Below are positions 8,635 through 18,741 of a DNA stretch of 64,000 nt, piece after piece; the first letter of the stretch is position 1; every line of letters begins with the position of its first letter. The notes under the pieces are model-generated. The model worked only from the letters and a program-made list of their open reading frames with translations, made no database searches and was not told the origin of the DNA. A program made the position numbers and the translations under genes. The stretch is from positions 30,277 through 94,276 of the forward strand of contig CAIKAW010000046.1 in assembly GCA_903825575.1 (NCBI GenBank), written 5' to 3'. The DNA is from an uncultured bacterium (GTDB taxonomy: Bacteria > Actinomycetota > Actinomycetes > S36-B12 > CAIKAW01).

Positions 8635-11453
8635 CGCTGCTCAAAGAACAAGATTTCGGCACTCCAGCAGTCGCTAGCGACCGCGAAGTCACTGTCAACA
8701 TTGACGGGCACGATGTAACCGTGCCCGAAGGCACCTCGATCATGCGTGCGGCCGGTCTAGCTGGCTGTGAGGTTCCCAAGCTGTGCGCCACGGACAGCCT
8801 GAAGGCATTTGGGTCATGCCGACTTTGCGTGGTCGAAGTCGAAGGGCGCAAGGGAACCCCAGCATCGTGCACGACCCCAGTCGCCGATGGCATGGTCGTT
8901 AACACTCAGAGCGAGAAGGTCGCCAAGCTTCGTCGAGGCGTGATGGAGCTCTACATCTCCGATCACCCGCTCGATTGTCTGACTTGCCCGGCAAACGGGG
9001 ATTGCGAGCTGCAGGACATGGCTGGGGTTGTTGGGCTCCGCGATGTTCGTTACGGCTATTCGGGTGAGAACCACTTCGATGAGCCCAAGGATGAAAGCAA
9101 CCCTTACTTCACCTTCGATCCGACTAAGTGCATCTCCTGCTCGCGCTGTGTTCGGGCGTGCGATGAGGTTCAGGGCACTTTCGCGCTGACGATTGCTGGC
9201 CGCGGGTTCGACTCTAAGGTCACCGCAGGCGCTGGCGAATCGTTCTTGGAGAGCGAGTGCGTGTCGTGCGGTGCTTGCGTCCAGGCTTGCCCGACGTCAA
9301 CGTTGCAAGAGAAGTCGGTCATAGAGATCGGCATGCCACGTCGCACTGTCCTGACCACTTGCGCCTACTGCGGTGTCGGCTGCACGTTCAAGGCAGAGCT
9401 AGCCGGCGACCAAGTTGTGCGGATGGTCCCGTACAAGGACGGTGGCGCCAACGAGGGTCACTCATGTGTAAAGGGCCGCTTTGCTTGGGGCTACGCGACC
9501 CACAAGGACCGCATCACCACGCCGTTGCTGCGTGAGTCGATCACCGACCCTTGGCGCGAGGCGACGTGGGAAGAGGCCATCGAGTTCTCGGCTCGCCGGC
9601 TTAAGGAAATCCAAGCTAAGTACGGTGTTGATTCAATCGGTGGGATTACTTCCTCGCGGTGTACGAACGAAGAGGTCTTCGTTGTGCAGAAGATGATCAG
9701 GACTGCCTTCGGCAACAACAACGTCGACACGTGCGCCCGGGTATGCCATTCCCCAACTGGCTACGGGCTGAGTCAGACGTTCGGAACTTCGGCCGGCACG
9801 CAGGACTTCGTTTCAGTTGAGTCATCGGACGTGATCCTGCTGATCGGCGCCAACCCGACTGCAGCGCACCCGGTGTTTGCCTCGCGGATGAAGCAGCGGC
9901 TGCGCCAAGGCGCAAAGTTGATTGTTATCGACCCACGCCGCATCGACTTGGTCCGTTCGCCTCACGTTCAGGCATCCCACCACCTGCAATTGCAGCCGGG
10001 CACAAACGTGGCCGTTGTCAATGCCCTGGCTCACGTTGTGGTTACTGAAGATCTGGTAGATCACAAATACGTCGCCGAGCGTTGCGATCCAGCTGATTTT
10101 GCGATGTGGGCTGAATTCATTTCACGTCCTGAGAACTCGCCCGAACAGTTGGAGGCCGCCACTGGCGTTCCGGCGGCCGAGGTACGGGCGGCGGCTCGGC
10201 TATTCGCGACCGGAGGCAATGGCGCCATCTACTACGGCTTGGGCGTCACCGAGCACAGCCAGGGTTCCACCATGGTCATGGGAATGGCGAATCTGGCGAT
10301 GGCAACCGGCAACATTGGCCGGGTCGGCGTTGGGGTGAATCCGCTGCGCGGCCAGAACAATGTGCAAGGAGCCTGCGACATGGGCTCGTTCCCGCACGAG
10401 CTCCCGGGTTACCGCCACGTTTCGGACGACGCGGTTCGCGAGACCTTCGAGTCGATCTGGGGTCGCGAGCTGGTTTCTGAGCCAGGCCTGCGAATTCCGA
10501 ACATGTTCGATGCGGCCGTAGCAGGTCGCTTCAAGGGGATGTTCGTCCAAGGCGAGGACATCGCCCAGTCCGACCCGAACACCAGTCACGTCCAGGCTGC
10601 CCTGGGGAGCCTCGAGCTTCTGATCGTGCAGGACCTGTTCATCAACGAGACTGCTGCGTTTGCCCACGTCTTCCTGCCTGGCACTTCCTTCCTTGAAAAG
10701 GATGGAACATTCACCAACGCCGAGCGCCGCATCAACCGGGTGCGTCCGGTCATGTCGCCGCGAAACGGCAAGCAGGAGTGGCAAGTTGTTAGTGAGTTGG
10801 CAAGTGCGCTCGGCTACCCCATGCACTACGACCAGTCCAGCCAGATCATGGACGAAATCGCAGCCTTGACGCCGACTTTCGCTGGTGTCTCGTTCAAGTT
10901 GCTCGACGAACTTGGCAGTGTGCAGTGGCCTTGCAATGCCGCCGCGCCCGAAGGGACGCCGATCATGCACGTAAACAAGTTTGTGCGCGGGCTGGGCCGC
11001 TTCATTCCGACGCCGTATGTCCCCACTGATGAACGAGCCAACCGCAAGTTCCCGCTGATCTTGACAACTGGGCGGATTCTTTCGCAGTACAACGTCGGAG
11101 CGCAGACTCGTCGGACGGCAAATGTGGTCTGGCACTCGGAGGACTTGCTCGAGTTGCACCCACACGACGCCGAGGAGCGTGGCATCGCCGACGGCGCCTG
11201 GGTGAACATTGCCTCTCGGGCCGGGGAAACGGCGATGCGGGCTCGGGTAACGGACCGCCTGCCAGTTGGCGTTGTTTACACCACGTTCCACCACCCAATC
11301 AGTGGCGCGAACGTTGTCACTACCGACAACTCGGACTGGGCAACCAACTGCCCTGAGTACAAGGTGACCGCGGTCCAGGTCCGACCAGTGACTGCGCCTG
11401 CAGACGTGGCCGCGGCCCTTTCCTCCGAACCTGTATCCGCTGGGATTGGCTGA
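8631..11453 (+). CDS. fdsA: NAD-dependent formate dehydrogenase alpha subunit (Mo-bis-PGD, Cys-type active site)
   Basis: N-terminal NuoG-like 2Fe-2S and 4Fe-4S modules (CISCSRCVRACDEVQG, CVSCGACVQACPTSTL); molybdopterin part with TCARVCHSPTGYGLSQTFG placing Cys at the Mo ligand position. Confidence 0.93.
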   Translation: MTLLKEQDFGTPAVASDREVTVNIDGHDVTVPEGTSIMRAAGLAGCEVPKLCATDSLKAFGSCRLCVVEVEGRKGTPASCTTPVADGMVVNTQSEKVAKLRRGVMELYISDHPLDCLTCPANGDCELQDMAGVVGLRDVRYGYSGENHFDEPKDESNPYFTFDPTKCISCSRCVRACDEVQGTFALTIAGRGFDSKVTAGAGESFLESECVSCGACVQACPTSTLQEKSVIEIGMPRRTVLTTCAYCGVGCTFKAELAGDQVVRMVPYKDGGANEGHSCVKGRFAWGYATHKDRITTPLLRESITDPWREATWEEAIEFSARRLKEIQAKYGVDSIGGITSSRCTNEEVFVVQKMIRTAFGNNNVDTCARVCHSPTGYGLSQTFGTSAGTQDFVSVESSDVILLIGANPTAAHPVFASRMKQRLRQGAKLIVIDPRRIDLVRSPHVQASHHLQLQPGTNVAVVNALAHVVVTEDLVDHKYVAERCDPADFAMWAEFISRPENSPEQLEAATGVPAAEVRAAARLFATGGNGAIYYGLGVTEHSQGSTMVMGMANLAMATGNIGRVGVGVNPLRGQNNVQGACDMGSFPHELPGYRHVSDDAVRETFESIWGRELVSEPGLRIPNMFDAAVAGRFKGMFVQGEDIAQSDPNTSHVQAALGSLELLIVQDLFINETAAFAHVFLPGTSFLEKDGTFTNAERRINRVRPVMSPRNGKQEWQVVSELASALGYPMHYDQSSQIMDEIAALTPTFAGVSFKLLDELGSVQWPCNAAAPEGTPIMHVNKFVRGLGRFIPTPYVPTDERANRKFPLILTTGRILSQYNVGAQTRRTANVVWHSEDLLELHPHDAEERGIADGAWVNIASRAGETAMRARVTDRLPVGVVYTTFHHPISGANVVTTDNSDWATNCPEYKVTAVQVRPVTAPADVAAALSSEPVSAGIG

Positions 11454-11455
11454 CG

Positions 11456-11659
11456 ATGTCGGATACCCAGGCCTTAGTTCGCATGCTGAACCAGATCGCG
11501 GCCAATCATTCGTACCTTGACGCTGCTGGTGCTGCGCAGGCGACGGCCGCGCACGTCGTTCGGTTCTGGACCCCGCAGATGAGAGCCGACCTTCAGGCTG
11601 ACTCGCGTGAGGGGCTCTCGCCGATCGCTGCTGTGGCAGCGGATCTGCTGGCTAACTGA
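11456..11659 (+). CDS. fdsD: Formate dehydrogenase delta subunit
   Basis: 67 aa, LVRMLNQIAANHSYLDAAGAAQATAAHVVRFWTPQMRADL typical of FdsD; operon position. Confidence 0.85.
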   Translation: MSDTQALVRMLNQIAANHSYLDAAGAAQATAAHVVRFWTPQMRADLQADSREGLSPIAAVAADLLAN

Positions 11660-11661
11660 TC

Positions 11662-12852
11662 ATGTCGATCCCACCACTGGTGGCTCCGGCAGAGCAGTTG
11701 ACCGTCGACGAAGTACACCGCTATAGCCGTCACCTCATCATTCCTGAGATTGCGATGGACGGGCAGAAGCGACTGAAGGCTGCCAGAGTGCTATGCGTCG
11801 GAGCCGGTGGTCTTGGCTCGCCGGCCTTGATGTATCTGGCCGCGGCCGGCGTTGGGACCTTGGGCATCGTTGAATTCGATGTGGTCGACGAATCAAACCT
11901 GCAACGTCAGATCATTCACGGCCAGTCCGATATCGGGCGCAGCAAGGCCGTCTCGGCGCGCGACCGGGTTCAAGGCATCAACCCGCACGTGAACGTTGTT
12001 CTGCACGAAACCAGGCTTGATGTCGACAACGTCATGGAGTTGTTCACTCAGTACGACCTAGTTGTCGATGGCACCGATAACTTTGCAACTCGGTATCTCA
12101 TAAACGATGCGTGCGTCCTATTGGGCAAGCCACAGGTATGGGGTTCGATCTACCGATTCGATGGCCAGGCCAGCGTCTTCTGGTCTGTACATGGCCCCTG
12201 CTATCGCTGTCTTTACCCGGAACCGCCACCGCCAGGAATGGTGCCGTCCTGCGCTGAGGGTGGCGTGCTCGGGGTGCTTTGTGCATCCATCGGCTCAATC
12301 CAGGCCACCGAAACTATCAAGTTGATCACTGGGATTGGCGACTCGCTCATTGGGCGATTGATGGTTTACGACGCACTCGAGATGAGTTACCGCACTGTCC
12401 AAATCCGTAAGGACCCTGCCTGCGCCATCTGCGGTCAGACCCCAACGGTGACCGCACTGATGGATTACGAAACCTTCTGTGGCGCAGCTTCCGAAGCAGC
12501 CACCGAAGCCGCAGTCGGCGCCACGATCACTGTCGCCATGTTGCGCGACATGCTTTCGGCGCGTGAACGCGGCGAGACCGACTTCGTGCTTATTGACGTC
12601 CGGGAGCCGGCTGAGCGCGCCATCGTCGAGATTCCTGGCTCGGTATTGATCCCCAAGGGTGAATTTCTAAGCGGCGCCGCACTAGAGCAACTGCCCCAGG
12701 ACAAACAAATCGTGCTCTATTGCAAGGTTGGTGGTCGCTCGGCCGAAGTGTTGGCCATCGTCAAGGGAGCGGGTATGGCCGACGCAGTTCACGTTGGTGG
12801 CGGAGTAGTCGCGTGGGTCAACGAGATTGAGCCGCACAAGCCGAACTACTAA
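11662..12852 (+). CDS. MoeB/ThiF-like adenylyltransferase with C-terminal rhodanese domain (MoeZ-like)
   Basis: RYSRHLIIPEIAMDGQKRLKAARVLCVGAGGLGSPALMYLAAAGVG; DGTDNFATRYLINDACV; C-terminal IVLYCKVGGRSAEVLA rhodanese loop. Confidence 0.9.
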   Translation: MSIPPLVAPAEQLTVDEVHRYSRHLIIPEIAMDGQKRLKAARVLCVGAGGLGSPALMYLAAAGVGTLGIVEFDVVDESNLQRQIIHGQSDIGRSKAVSARDRVQGINPHVNVVLHETRLDVDNVMELFTQYDLVVDGTDNFATRYLINDACVLLGKPQVWGSIYRFDGQASVFWSVHGPCYRCLYPEPPPPGMVPSCAEGGVLGVLCASIGSIQATETIKLITGIGDSLIGRLMVYDALEMSYRTVQIRKDPACAICGQTPTVTALMDYETFCGAASEAATEAAVGATITVAMLRDMLSARERGETDFVLIDVREPAERAIVEIPGSVLIPKGEFLSGAALEQLPQDKQIVLYCKVGGRSAEVLAIVKGAGMADAVHVGGGVVAWVNEIEPHKPNY

Positions 12853-12901
12853 ACCAGTCTTAACAAGCGCGTCGAGCAGTGGACGTTGCGATAGTAGCGG
12901 G

Positions 12902-15265
12902 CTAGAGCGCTTGTTTTCGTTGTAGCCAGTGGAAGGCAAACCAACCGGGAATTGTCGGCACCCAGAATGTGACGAGCCGAAATAGCAGCGTGGCTGAAAT
13001 TGCAACTGCCGATGGGATCCCCGCGGCCACCAGACCAGCCGCGAGGGCGGCCTCCACCGCTCCGAGACCACCGGGCGTTGGCGCTACTTGGCCCAAAGTC
13101 GAACCGGCCAGATAGACGAACGCCACCGCGGCGAAGGAAACCTTCCCGCCAAAGGCTAGGACGCTAGCCCCAAGGCAGGCTGCATAAGTCAAGTTCAACA
13201 ACACGATTCCGCTGACACCGGCGGCCAGTTTGGTTGGTTGCTGGGCCAGGTTTGCCAGCCGAGGTACTACTTGGGCAAAGATCGGGCGGATTCGATCCAA
13301 GGTCCAACGGCGCACGGTTGGCAGCGAGATCAGCAGGATGAGCAGGCAGACCAGGACGATCCCGATGCCGATTGCTAGGCGGGGGGTATGGAAGTGCAGG
13401 TCCTTTGACGTTCCTGCTGCAAAGCCGAACCCGAGCAGCAACAGAATGTGCACGATGAACGCGACGGCTTGGGTGACCCCGACACTGGCGGCAGCCACCG
13501 CCGGCTTTAGACCAGAGCGGCGCAGAAAACGCACATTCACAGCCACCGTGCCAAGGGTGGGAGGGGCAATTAGCGTGGCGAATGAGGCTGCCCATTGCGC
13601 CACAAACGTGCGCCACGGCGAAAGATGATCCGGTACGAATCCCAGTAGTGACATGGCTGCGGCGGCGTAGGTAAGGATCGAAAGGCCCAGTGCTACGAAT
13701 GCCCAATGCCAACTTGCCTGGTTGATCAGGGAGACAACATTGACTCGACCCAACTGAGTTAGTAGCAAGTACGCGGCGACGGATCCACCAACGATTGCGA
13801 GCAATGTTCGCCGCGACATTCGTTCGAGTTGGATGCTTTCGATCTGCCCGTCCGGTGTTAGCGGGAGTAGCAAGTCGCGCAGTTCAGTCAAAACACTGCG
13901 ACGTCGACGCAGGGCCCGTCTGGTGCCAGGGGAGAGCGCGACGCGTTGCAGCGCCGGAAGGCAGCGGATCATCCGCTCCGTGCCCATCACGCGTAAGGCC
14001 GACGCAACGGCTCGCTCGGAGTCAGTGAGCAACGCCAAGGTGCAGAGCAATTCGGCGACATCGATCCGTTCCATGATGTCGCTGGCGGCGATCGATCCAG
14101 TCGCTCCATCTAGCAGCCACACCGAGCCGTCGCGCGTTCGGATCAGGTTGTCTGCCTGAAGTTGACGGTGCGCAATGTGATGTTCGTGCAGAATGCGTAC
14201 GGCCCGCCAAGCGCCATCTAGATCGGTATCAGCCACCGAATTTAGTTCTGGAAAACGGATTCCGTCGAGTCTCTCATGCGCAAGGAGCGCTGAATCTGGA
14301 CCAATTTCGCTGACTGCTAACAGGCGTGGTGCCGGAGCTCCAGCGGCTTGTGTCGCGTAGGAGAGCAGTGCGGTGCGTTCGAGAGTCCGACGTAGCGAGA
14401 ACGCGTCGAGCCCGATGACAGCGCGCAGGCGAGCCATGCGCCAAAGAGTGTTAGCGATGCCGGCGCCCTCAAGATCTCGGTCGAGCACTCGCACTTCGAG
14501 GGCGATGCCGTTTGCGCCAGTTGCGACATAGGCCCGGCCGCGTTCGGTCTCGCGCGCGGCTCGCAGCACTGTTACGGGGTACCCCGCGCGTTCCAGGGCG
14601 GCCGCAATTTCGTGCCCGGAGGGACGAGTTGTCGGCGTCCCTAGTGCGTAACGAACACCCAGCCCGACACCCCAACCTGCCAGCAGTGAAAGCGTCAGTG
14701 CGGCCACCGTGGTACCGCCATTAACGACGGACCCTATGAAAAGGCCGCCGACTACCAGCACCCCGAAGGTGCTCCAACGTGGGCGGTCGAGCAGCCTGGC
14801 AACTGTGATGAATGCCAGCAGGCCCGCGAGCAAGGCATCAAGGGGATGCCCGGTTCGCGTAATGGAACCCGTCAGGGCCTCCAAAAGAGCTGGGGCGCCA
14901 AACTTGAGAATCAGACTGGAGCCAGCTGAAACGGCCAACACCACGACTACCAATGCGAGCACCGCCTCAAGCAACTGGCGACTGCGGCGGCGTAGAAGCA
15001 GATCCACGGCCGTGGAAACCGGCAGCAGCAGCACGCCTAGCACCGAGACTGCGTTCACCAGCAGCACCAGGATCGCAGGTAGGCCGCGGGCCCCCGTGGT
15101 GACGTCGTGCTGGATTCCGCTCGTGGTGCTGGAGGCGAAGTAGGCCAGCGTCAGGATGATTCCGATAAGCACCAACGACACAACCACGCGTAGCAAATCC
15201 GTGGGACGGCGAACCCGAGGCGGGATCACCCCGTCCTCGATCACCAGCGTGGAGTGTTCCGGCAC
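12902..15265 (-). CDS. Multi-TM lysylphosphatidylglycerol synthase/UPF0104-type flippase-like membrane protein with kinase-like domain
   Basis: 787 aa; C-terminal TM region with GSTLGQVAPTPGGLGAVEAALAAGL (UPF0104 signature); middle kinase-like segment ILHEHHIAHRQLQADNLIRTRDGSVWLLDGATG. Confidence 0.82.
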   Translation of the reverse strand: MPEHSTLVIEDGVIPPRVRRPTDLLRVVVSLVLIGIILTLAYFASSTTSGIQHDVTTGARGLPAILVLLVNAVSVLGVLLLPVSTAVDLLLRRRSRQLLEAVLALVVVVLAVSAGSSLILKFGAPALLEALTGSITRTGHPLDALLAGLLAFITVARLLDRPRWSTFGVLVVGGLFIGSVVNGGTTVAALTLSLLAGWGVGLGVRYALGTPTTRPSGHEIAAALERAGYPVTVLRAARETERGRAYVATGANGIALEVRVLDRDLEGAGIANTLWRMARLRAVIGLDAFSLRRTLERTALLSYATQAAGAPAPRLLAVSEIGPDSALLAHERLDGIRFPELNSVADTDLDGAWRAVRILHEHHIAHRQLQADNLIRTRDGSVWLLDGATGSIAASDIMERIDVAELLCTLALLTDSERAVASALRVMGTERMIRCLPALQRVALSPGTRRALRRRRSVLTELRDLLLPLTPDGQIESIQLERMSRRTLLAIVGGSVAAYLLLTQLGRVNVVSLINQASWHWAFVALGLSILTYAAAAMSLLGFVPDHLSPWRTFVAQWAASFATLIAPPTLGTVAVNVRFLRRSGLKPAVAAASVGVTQAVAFIVHILLLLGFGFAAGTSKDLHFHTPRLAIGIGIVLVCLLILLISLPTVRRWTLDRIRPIFAQVVPRLANLAQQPTKLAAGVSGIVLLNLTYAACLGASVLAFGGKVSFAAVAFVYLAGSTLGQVAPTPGGLGAVEAALAAGLVAAGIPSAVAISATLLFRLVTFWVPTIPGWFAFHWLQRKQAL

Positions 15266-15396
15266 CGCACGATCGTCGCATCCCTAGGTGTGGGCGCGCA
15301 CCCGTACCCGCCGAAGGACCCGGAATCGCCCCGTGCTGGCTGTCGGCGCCAACTGATCGAATGGCAGAGTCAGCCGAGACCGAAAGGGGGTGGGCA

Positions 15397-18300
15397 GTGG
15401 CAGCCAGGCGTCCTGCGGCTCAAGTGCTCCTCGATCGAAGCACCCCGTCGATCGCGCCTGCACCAAGCCTTGATCCACAGCAGCGGCTAGTCACCGAGCA
15501 TCGCGCTGGCGCCTTGCTGGTTCTGGCCGGCCCAGGCACCGGCAAGACCACAACTCTGGTCGAAGCCATGATCGCGCGGCTGTCGGGGCCCGTATCGCCC
15601 TTGCCTGCCACCGCTGTCTTAGGTCTGACCTTTGGTCGTCGAGCCGCCCTCGAGTGGCGAGATCGGGTGGCAGCTCGGATTCCGACCGGGCCAGTGCCCG
15701 ACATTCAAACTTTCCACTCCTTCGCCTACTCGGTGGTGCGCCGCTTCGGAGCTCTAGATCTTTACGCGCCGCGGCCCCGGGTCGGTTCCAGCGCCGACCA
15801 GCTCACTCGGATCCGCGAAATGTTGGCGGACCCGGTTCGCAATCATGAGTGGGCAGGCGAATGGGCCCGGGCCATCCCGACTATCGGTTTTGCCACCGAG
15901 TTACAGGAACTGATCTCTCGCGCCCGTTCGTTAGGACTAGAGCCCAGGGACCTAATCGGGTTCGCTGGTGAACAGGAAAACCCGACCTGGCGCTCGGCAG
16001 GACTGTTTCTGGCCGAGTATCTCGACGTTATCGACGCAGCCGGCGTCCTTGACTACGCCGAGTTGATCGAACGGGCTCGCGCTTTGTTGCGACGACCGGA
16101 TGTCAGTGCCGAACTTCAAGGTCGCTATCGAGCCATCTTCGTTGACGAATACCAGGACACCGATGCTGCGGCCCAAGAACTGCTGCGCGATCTAGTTGGT
16201 GCGGGTACTTCGTTGGTAGTTGTAGGCGATCCGGACCAAAGCATCTACGCATTCCGCGGCGCGAATCGAAAAGGGTTGTTCGACTTCCGCCCGCGGTTTG
16301 CAGCTGGTTCATTGGGCGCCGGCGCATCGGCCGGTGGCTCGCCGGCTGGCGGTGGGGTACCAACCATTGTTTTAAGTCAGACCCGCCGGTTTGGTCCGGT
16401 GATCCGGGCCGGTGCCACTCGAGTGCTGCACAACAGCGTCATCCCGGGGCTTACGACTACTGAGGTGATCCAGCACCGCAATCCAGAATGTGCGGTTGGC
16501 GCCCCGGGTGCGATTGAGGTCTGCACCTTCGATTCCGAGGGCGCCCAAGCGGCGTTCGTCGCCGATGCGTTACGTCGAGCCCACCTTGGCCCAGGTGCCG
16601 AGATCCCTTGGTCACAAATGGCGGTCCTAGTCCGCTCGGGCACTCGAAGCATCCCGACGCTGCGCCGAGCCCTTGGTCTGGCGGGGGTGCCAATCGAAGT
16701 GGCTGGCGACGAAATGCCGCTGCGCCAAGAAGCCGCCGTGGCCGCGTTGCTTGGCGCGGTTGAACTGAGTTTGCGCCCGCTAACTGCAACGGCCGATGAA
16801 GTCAAGGAACTGCTGGTCGGACCGCTAGGACAACTTGATCCAAGCGAACTTCGTTCCTTCGCTAGGGCGTTGCGAGTGCGCGCCCGCGAACTTGCTGGCC
16901 CGGGGGCGCCGATTCCTGGATCGGACGAACTCGTACGCGAGGCATTCGTCGATCCGAGCGAAATCGCCACTATGTCTGGCGTGGGCGCTGACTGCGTGCG
17001 TCGGCTCCGAAAGGTGATTGACAACACCGCAAGCGCGCAGACCGCGGGGCCCTACCAGGTGCTCTGGGAGTTGTGGTCGGGTACCGATTGGCCAGACCGA
17101 CTTGAACGTGATTCGTTGGCCGGTGGGCCCCGGGGTCGGCGGGCTGATCGTGATCTGGATTCGGTGTGCGCACTTTTTGATCTAGCAGCCCGTGAGGATG
17201 AACGACTTGTTGGGCACAAGGGAGTTAGGTCATTCCTCTTTCAGGTAGCGGCTCAGGACATTCCGACCGAGCCAGGGACCGCTCCAACGGTTCGCGGGAC
17301 GGGCGTGCGCCTGCTCACGGCACACCGCGCCAAAGGGTTGGAGTGGACTCTGGTTGTCTGCTACGGCGTCCAGGATCGCGACTGGCCCGACCTGCGAGTG
17401 CACGGTTCGTTGTTGGCAGCCGAAAAGCTTGGGACCGAACAGTTAGCTGAGCAGCCAGCTCGCTCCGAACTACTGGCCGAAGAGCGTCGGCTCTTCTACG
17501 TCGGATGTACCCGGGCCCGCGAACGCCTGCTCGTTACTGCCGTGGCCGGAGGTTCCGACGACGTCATCCCGTCGCGCTTCCTAACCGATCTTGCCGGCCC
17601 AGCTCCGGATGCAGGTCAGACGAGTACGGCCTATCCCGGTGTCACCCGTCGACACGAGTCGGGTCGGATCCCGCGACCGCTTTCAATGTCGGGGCTGGTC
17701 GCGGGACTGCGAACAGCCGCCACTAGCGGTTCACCGGCACTTCAGGGCGCTGCCGTCGAACGGCTGGCTCGCCTCGCCCTTGAAGTTGACTCGACGGGCG
17801 CGCCGGTCGTACCGGCGGCTGCGCCCGACAGTTGGTGGGGGGTGTTGGCCTTCACGGCGGCCACGACTCCGGTCCGACCTAGTGGCCCGGTCTCTTTGTC
17901 CGCCAGTCAGGTAACCGCGTATTTGGATTGTCCGTTGGCCTGGTTTCTGGGCCATGAGGCTGGCGGTCGGGTTGGGCGTAATTCCGCAATGGGGTTTGGC
18001 TCGGTGCTACATGCGGTAGTAGCGGCTGTTACCGATGGCGAGATTGCGGCCGATGCGAAGGTAATCGACAACCTGCTCGACAAATGGTGGGGCCAGCTTG
18101 GCTACGAAGCGAAGTGGCACGCGGCCGCCGAACGTCGGGCGGCCAGCGACGCAGTCGCCGCATTCTTGCGGTGGGACGCAAGCCATCAAACGCGTCCGGC
18201 GCTAGCAGCTGAAGCTTCGTTCGAGTTTGTCGTTGCAGTTCCGGGCGACGAGGTTCTTCTGCGCGGTTCCGTGGATCGCATCGAGCAACTCGGTGTTGAT

Positions 18301-18741
18301 CAGGCGCACGTTGTTGACTTCAAGACGGGAAAGAACCTTCCGACCAAGGTTGATACCGAAGCCAACATCCAGTTAGCCATCTACCAATTGGCCGTAGCCG
18401 AGGTCGCGATTGAGGCGACCCGCGAACGGGTCCCGCAACTTCAACCCGGTGGAGCCGAACTTGTCTTCCTTCGCGAGACAGACGCAGCCGGACTGCCTAA
18501 GAGTCGTTCGCAGACGCGGCTCCAAATCCCAACGGAAGAATCCGGCCCCGCCGATGTTGACGACTTGGCCGATCCGCCTCCAATCGCGTCACGGGCCGGC
18601 ATTCTCGCGGCCCTCGCCGAAGTTGCTAACGGCATCCGAGTTGAAGCCTTCCCTGCCCGCCCCGAGACTTCGATGTGCGCTAACTGCGACGTCCGCCTGG
18701 CTTGTCCGGCCGTTGCCGCTGGTCAGGAAGTGCCGCTATGA
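15397..18741 (+). CDS. adnA: UvrD/PcrA-family helicase with C-terminal RecB-like nuclease domain (AdnA-like by gene order)
   Basis: AGPGTGKTTTLVEA Walker A, IFVDEYQDTD Walker B, HVVDFKTGKNLPTK nuclease motif, CANCDVRLACP cysteines. Track start is 15361; GTG at 15397 follows an AAAGGGGG SD-like stretch. Confidence 0.8.
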   Translation: MAARRPAAQVLLDRSTPSIAPAPSLDPQQRLVTEHRAGALLVLAGPGTGKTTTLVEAMIARLSGPVSPLPATAVLGLTFGRRAALEWRDRVAARIPTGPVPDIQTFHSFAYSVVRRFGALDLYAPRPRVGSSADQLTRIREMLADPVRNHEWAGEWARAIPTIGFATELQELISRARSLGLEPRDLIGFAGEQENPTWRSAGLFLAEYLDVIDAAGVLDYAELIERARALLRRPDVSAELQGRYRAIFVDEYQDTDAAAQELLRDLVGAGTSLVVVGDPDQSIYAFRGANRKGLFDFRPRFAAGSLGAGASAGGSPAGGGVPTIVLSQTRRFGPVIRAGATRVLHNSVIPGLTTTEVIQHRNPECAVGAPGAIEVCTFDSEGAQAAFVADALRRAHLGPGAEIPWSQMAVLVRSGTRSIPTLRRALGLAGVPIEVAGDEMPLRQEAAVAALLGAVELSLRPLTATADEVKELLVGPLGQLDPSELRSFARALRVRARELAGPGAPIPGSDELVREAFVDPSEIATMSGVGADCVRRLRKVIDNTASAQTAGPYQVLWELWSGTDWPDRLERDSLAGGPRGRRADRDLDSVCALFDLAAREDERLVGHKGVRSFLFQVAAQDIPTEPGTAPTVRGTGVRLLTAHRAKGLEWTLVVCYGVQDRDWPDLRVHGSLLAAEKLGTEQLAEQPARSELLAEERRLFYVGCTRARERLLVTAVAGGSDDVIPSRFLTDLAGPAPDAGQTSTAYPGVTRRHESGRIPRPLSMSGLVAGLRTAATSGSPALQGAAVERLARLALEVDSTGAPVVPAAAPDSWWGVLAFTAATTPVRPSGPVSLSASQVTAYLDCPLAWFLGHEAGGRVGRNSAMGFGSVLHAVVAAVTDGEIAADAKVIDNLLDKWWGQLGYEAKWHAAAERRAASDAVAAFLRWDASHQTRPALAAEASFEFVVAVPGDEVLLRGSVDRIEQLGVDQAHVVDFKTGKNLPTKVDTEANIQLAIYQLAVAEVAIEATRERVPQLQPGGAELVFLRETDAAGLPKSRSQTRLQIPTEESGPADVDDLADPPPIASRAGILAALAEVANGIRVEAFPARPETSMCANCDVRLACPAVAAGQEVPL

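Noticed and set aside
9721-9780. Possible selenocysteine site in formate dehydrogenase alpha
   Set aside because: The Mo-ligand position is a TGC Cys codon (ARVCHSPT); no in-frame TGA.
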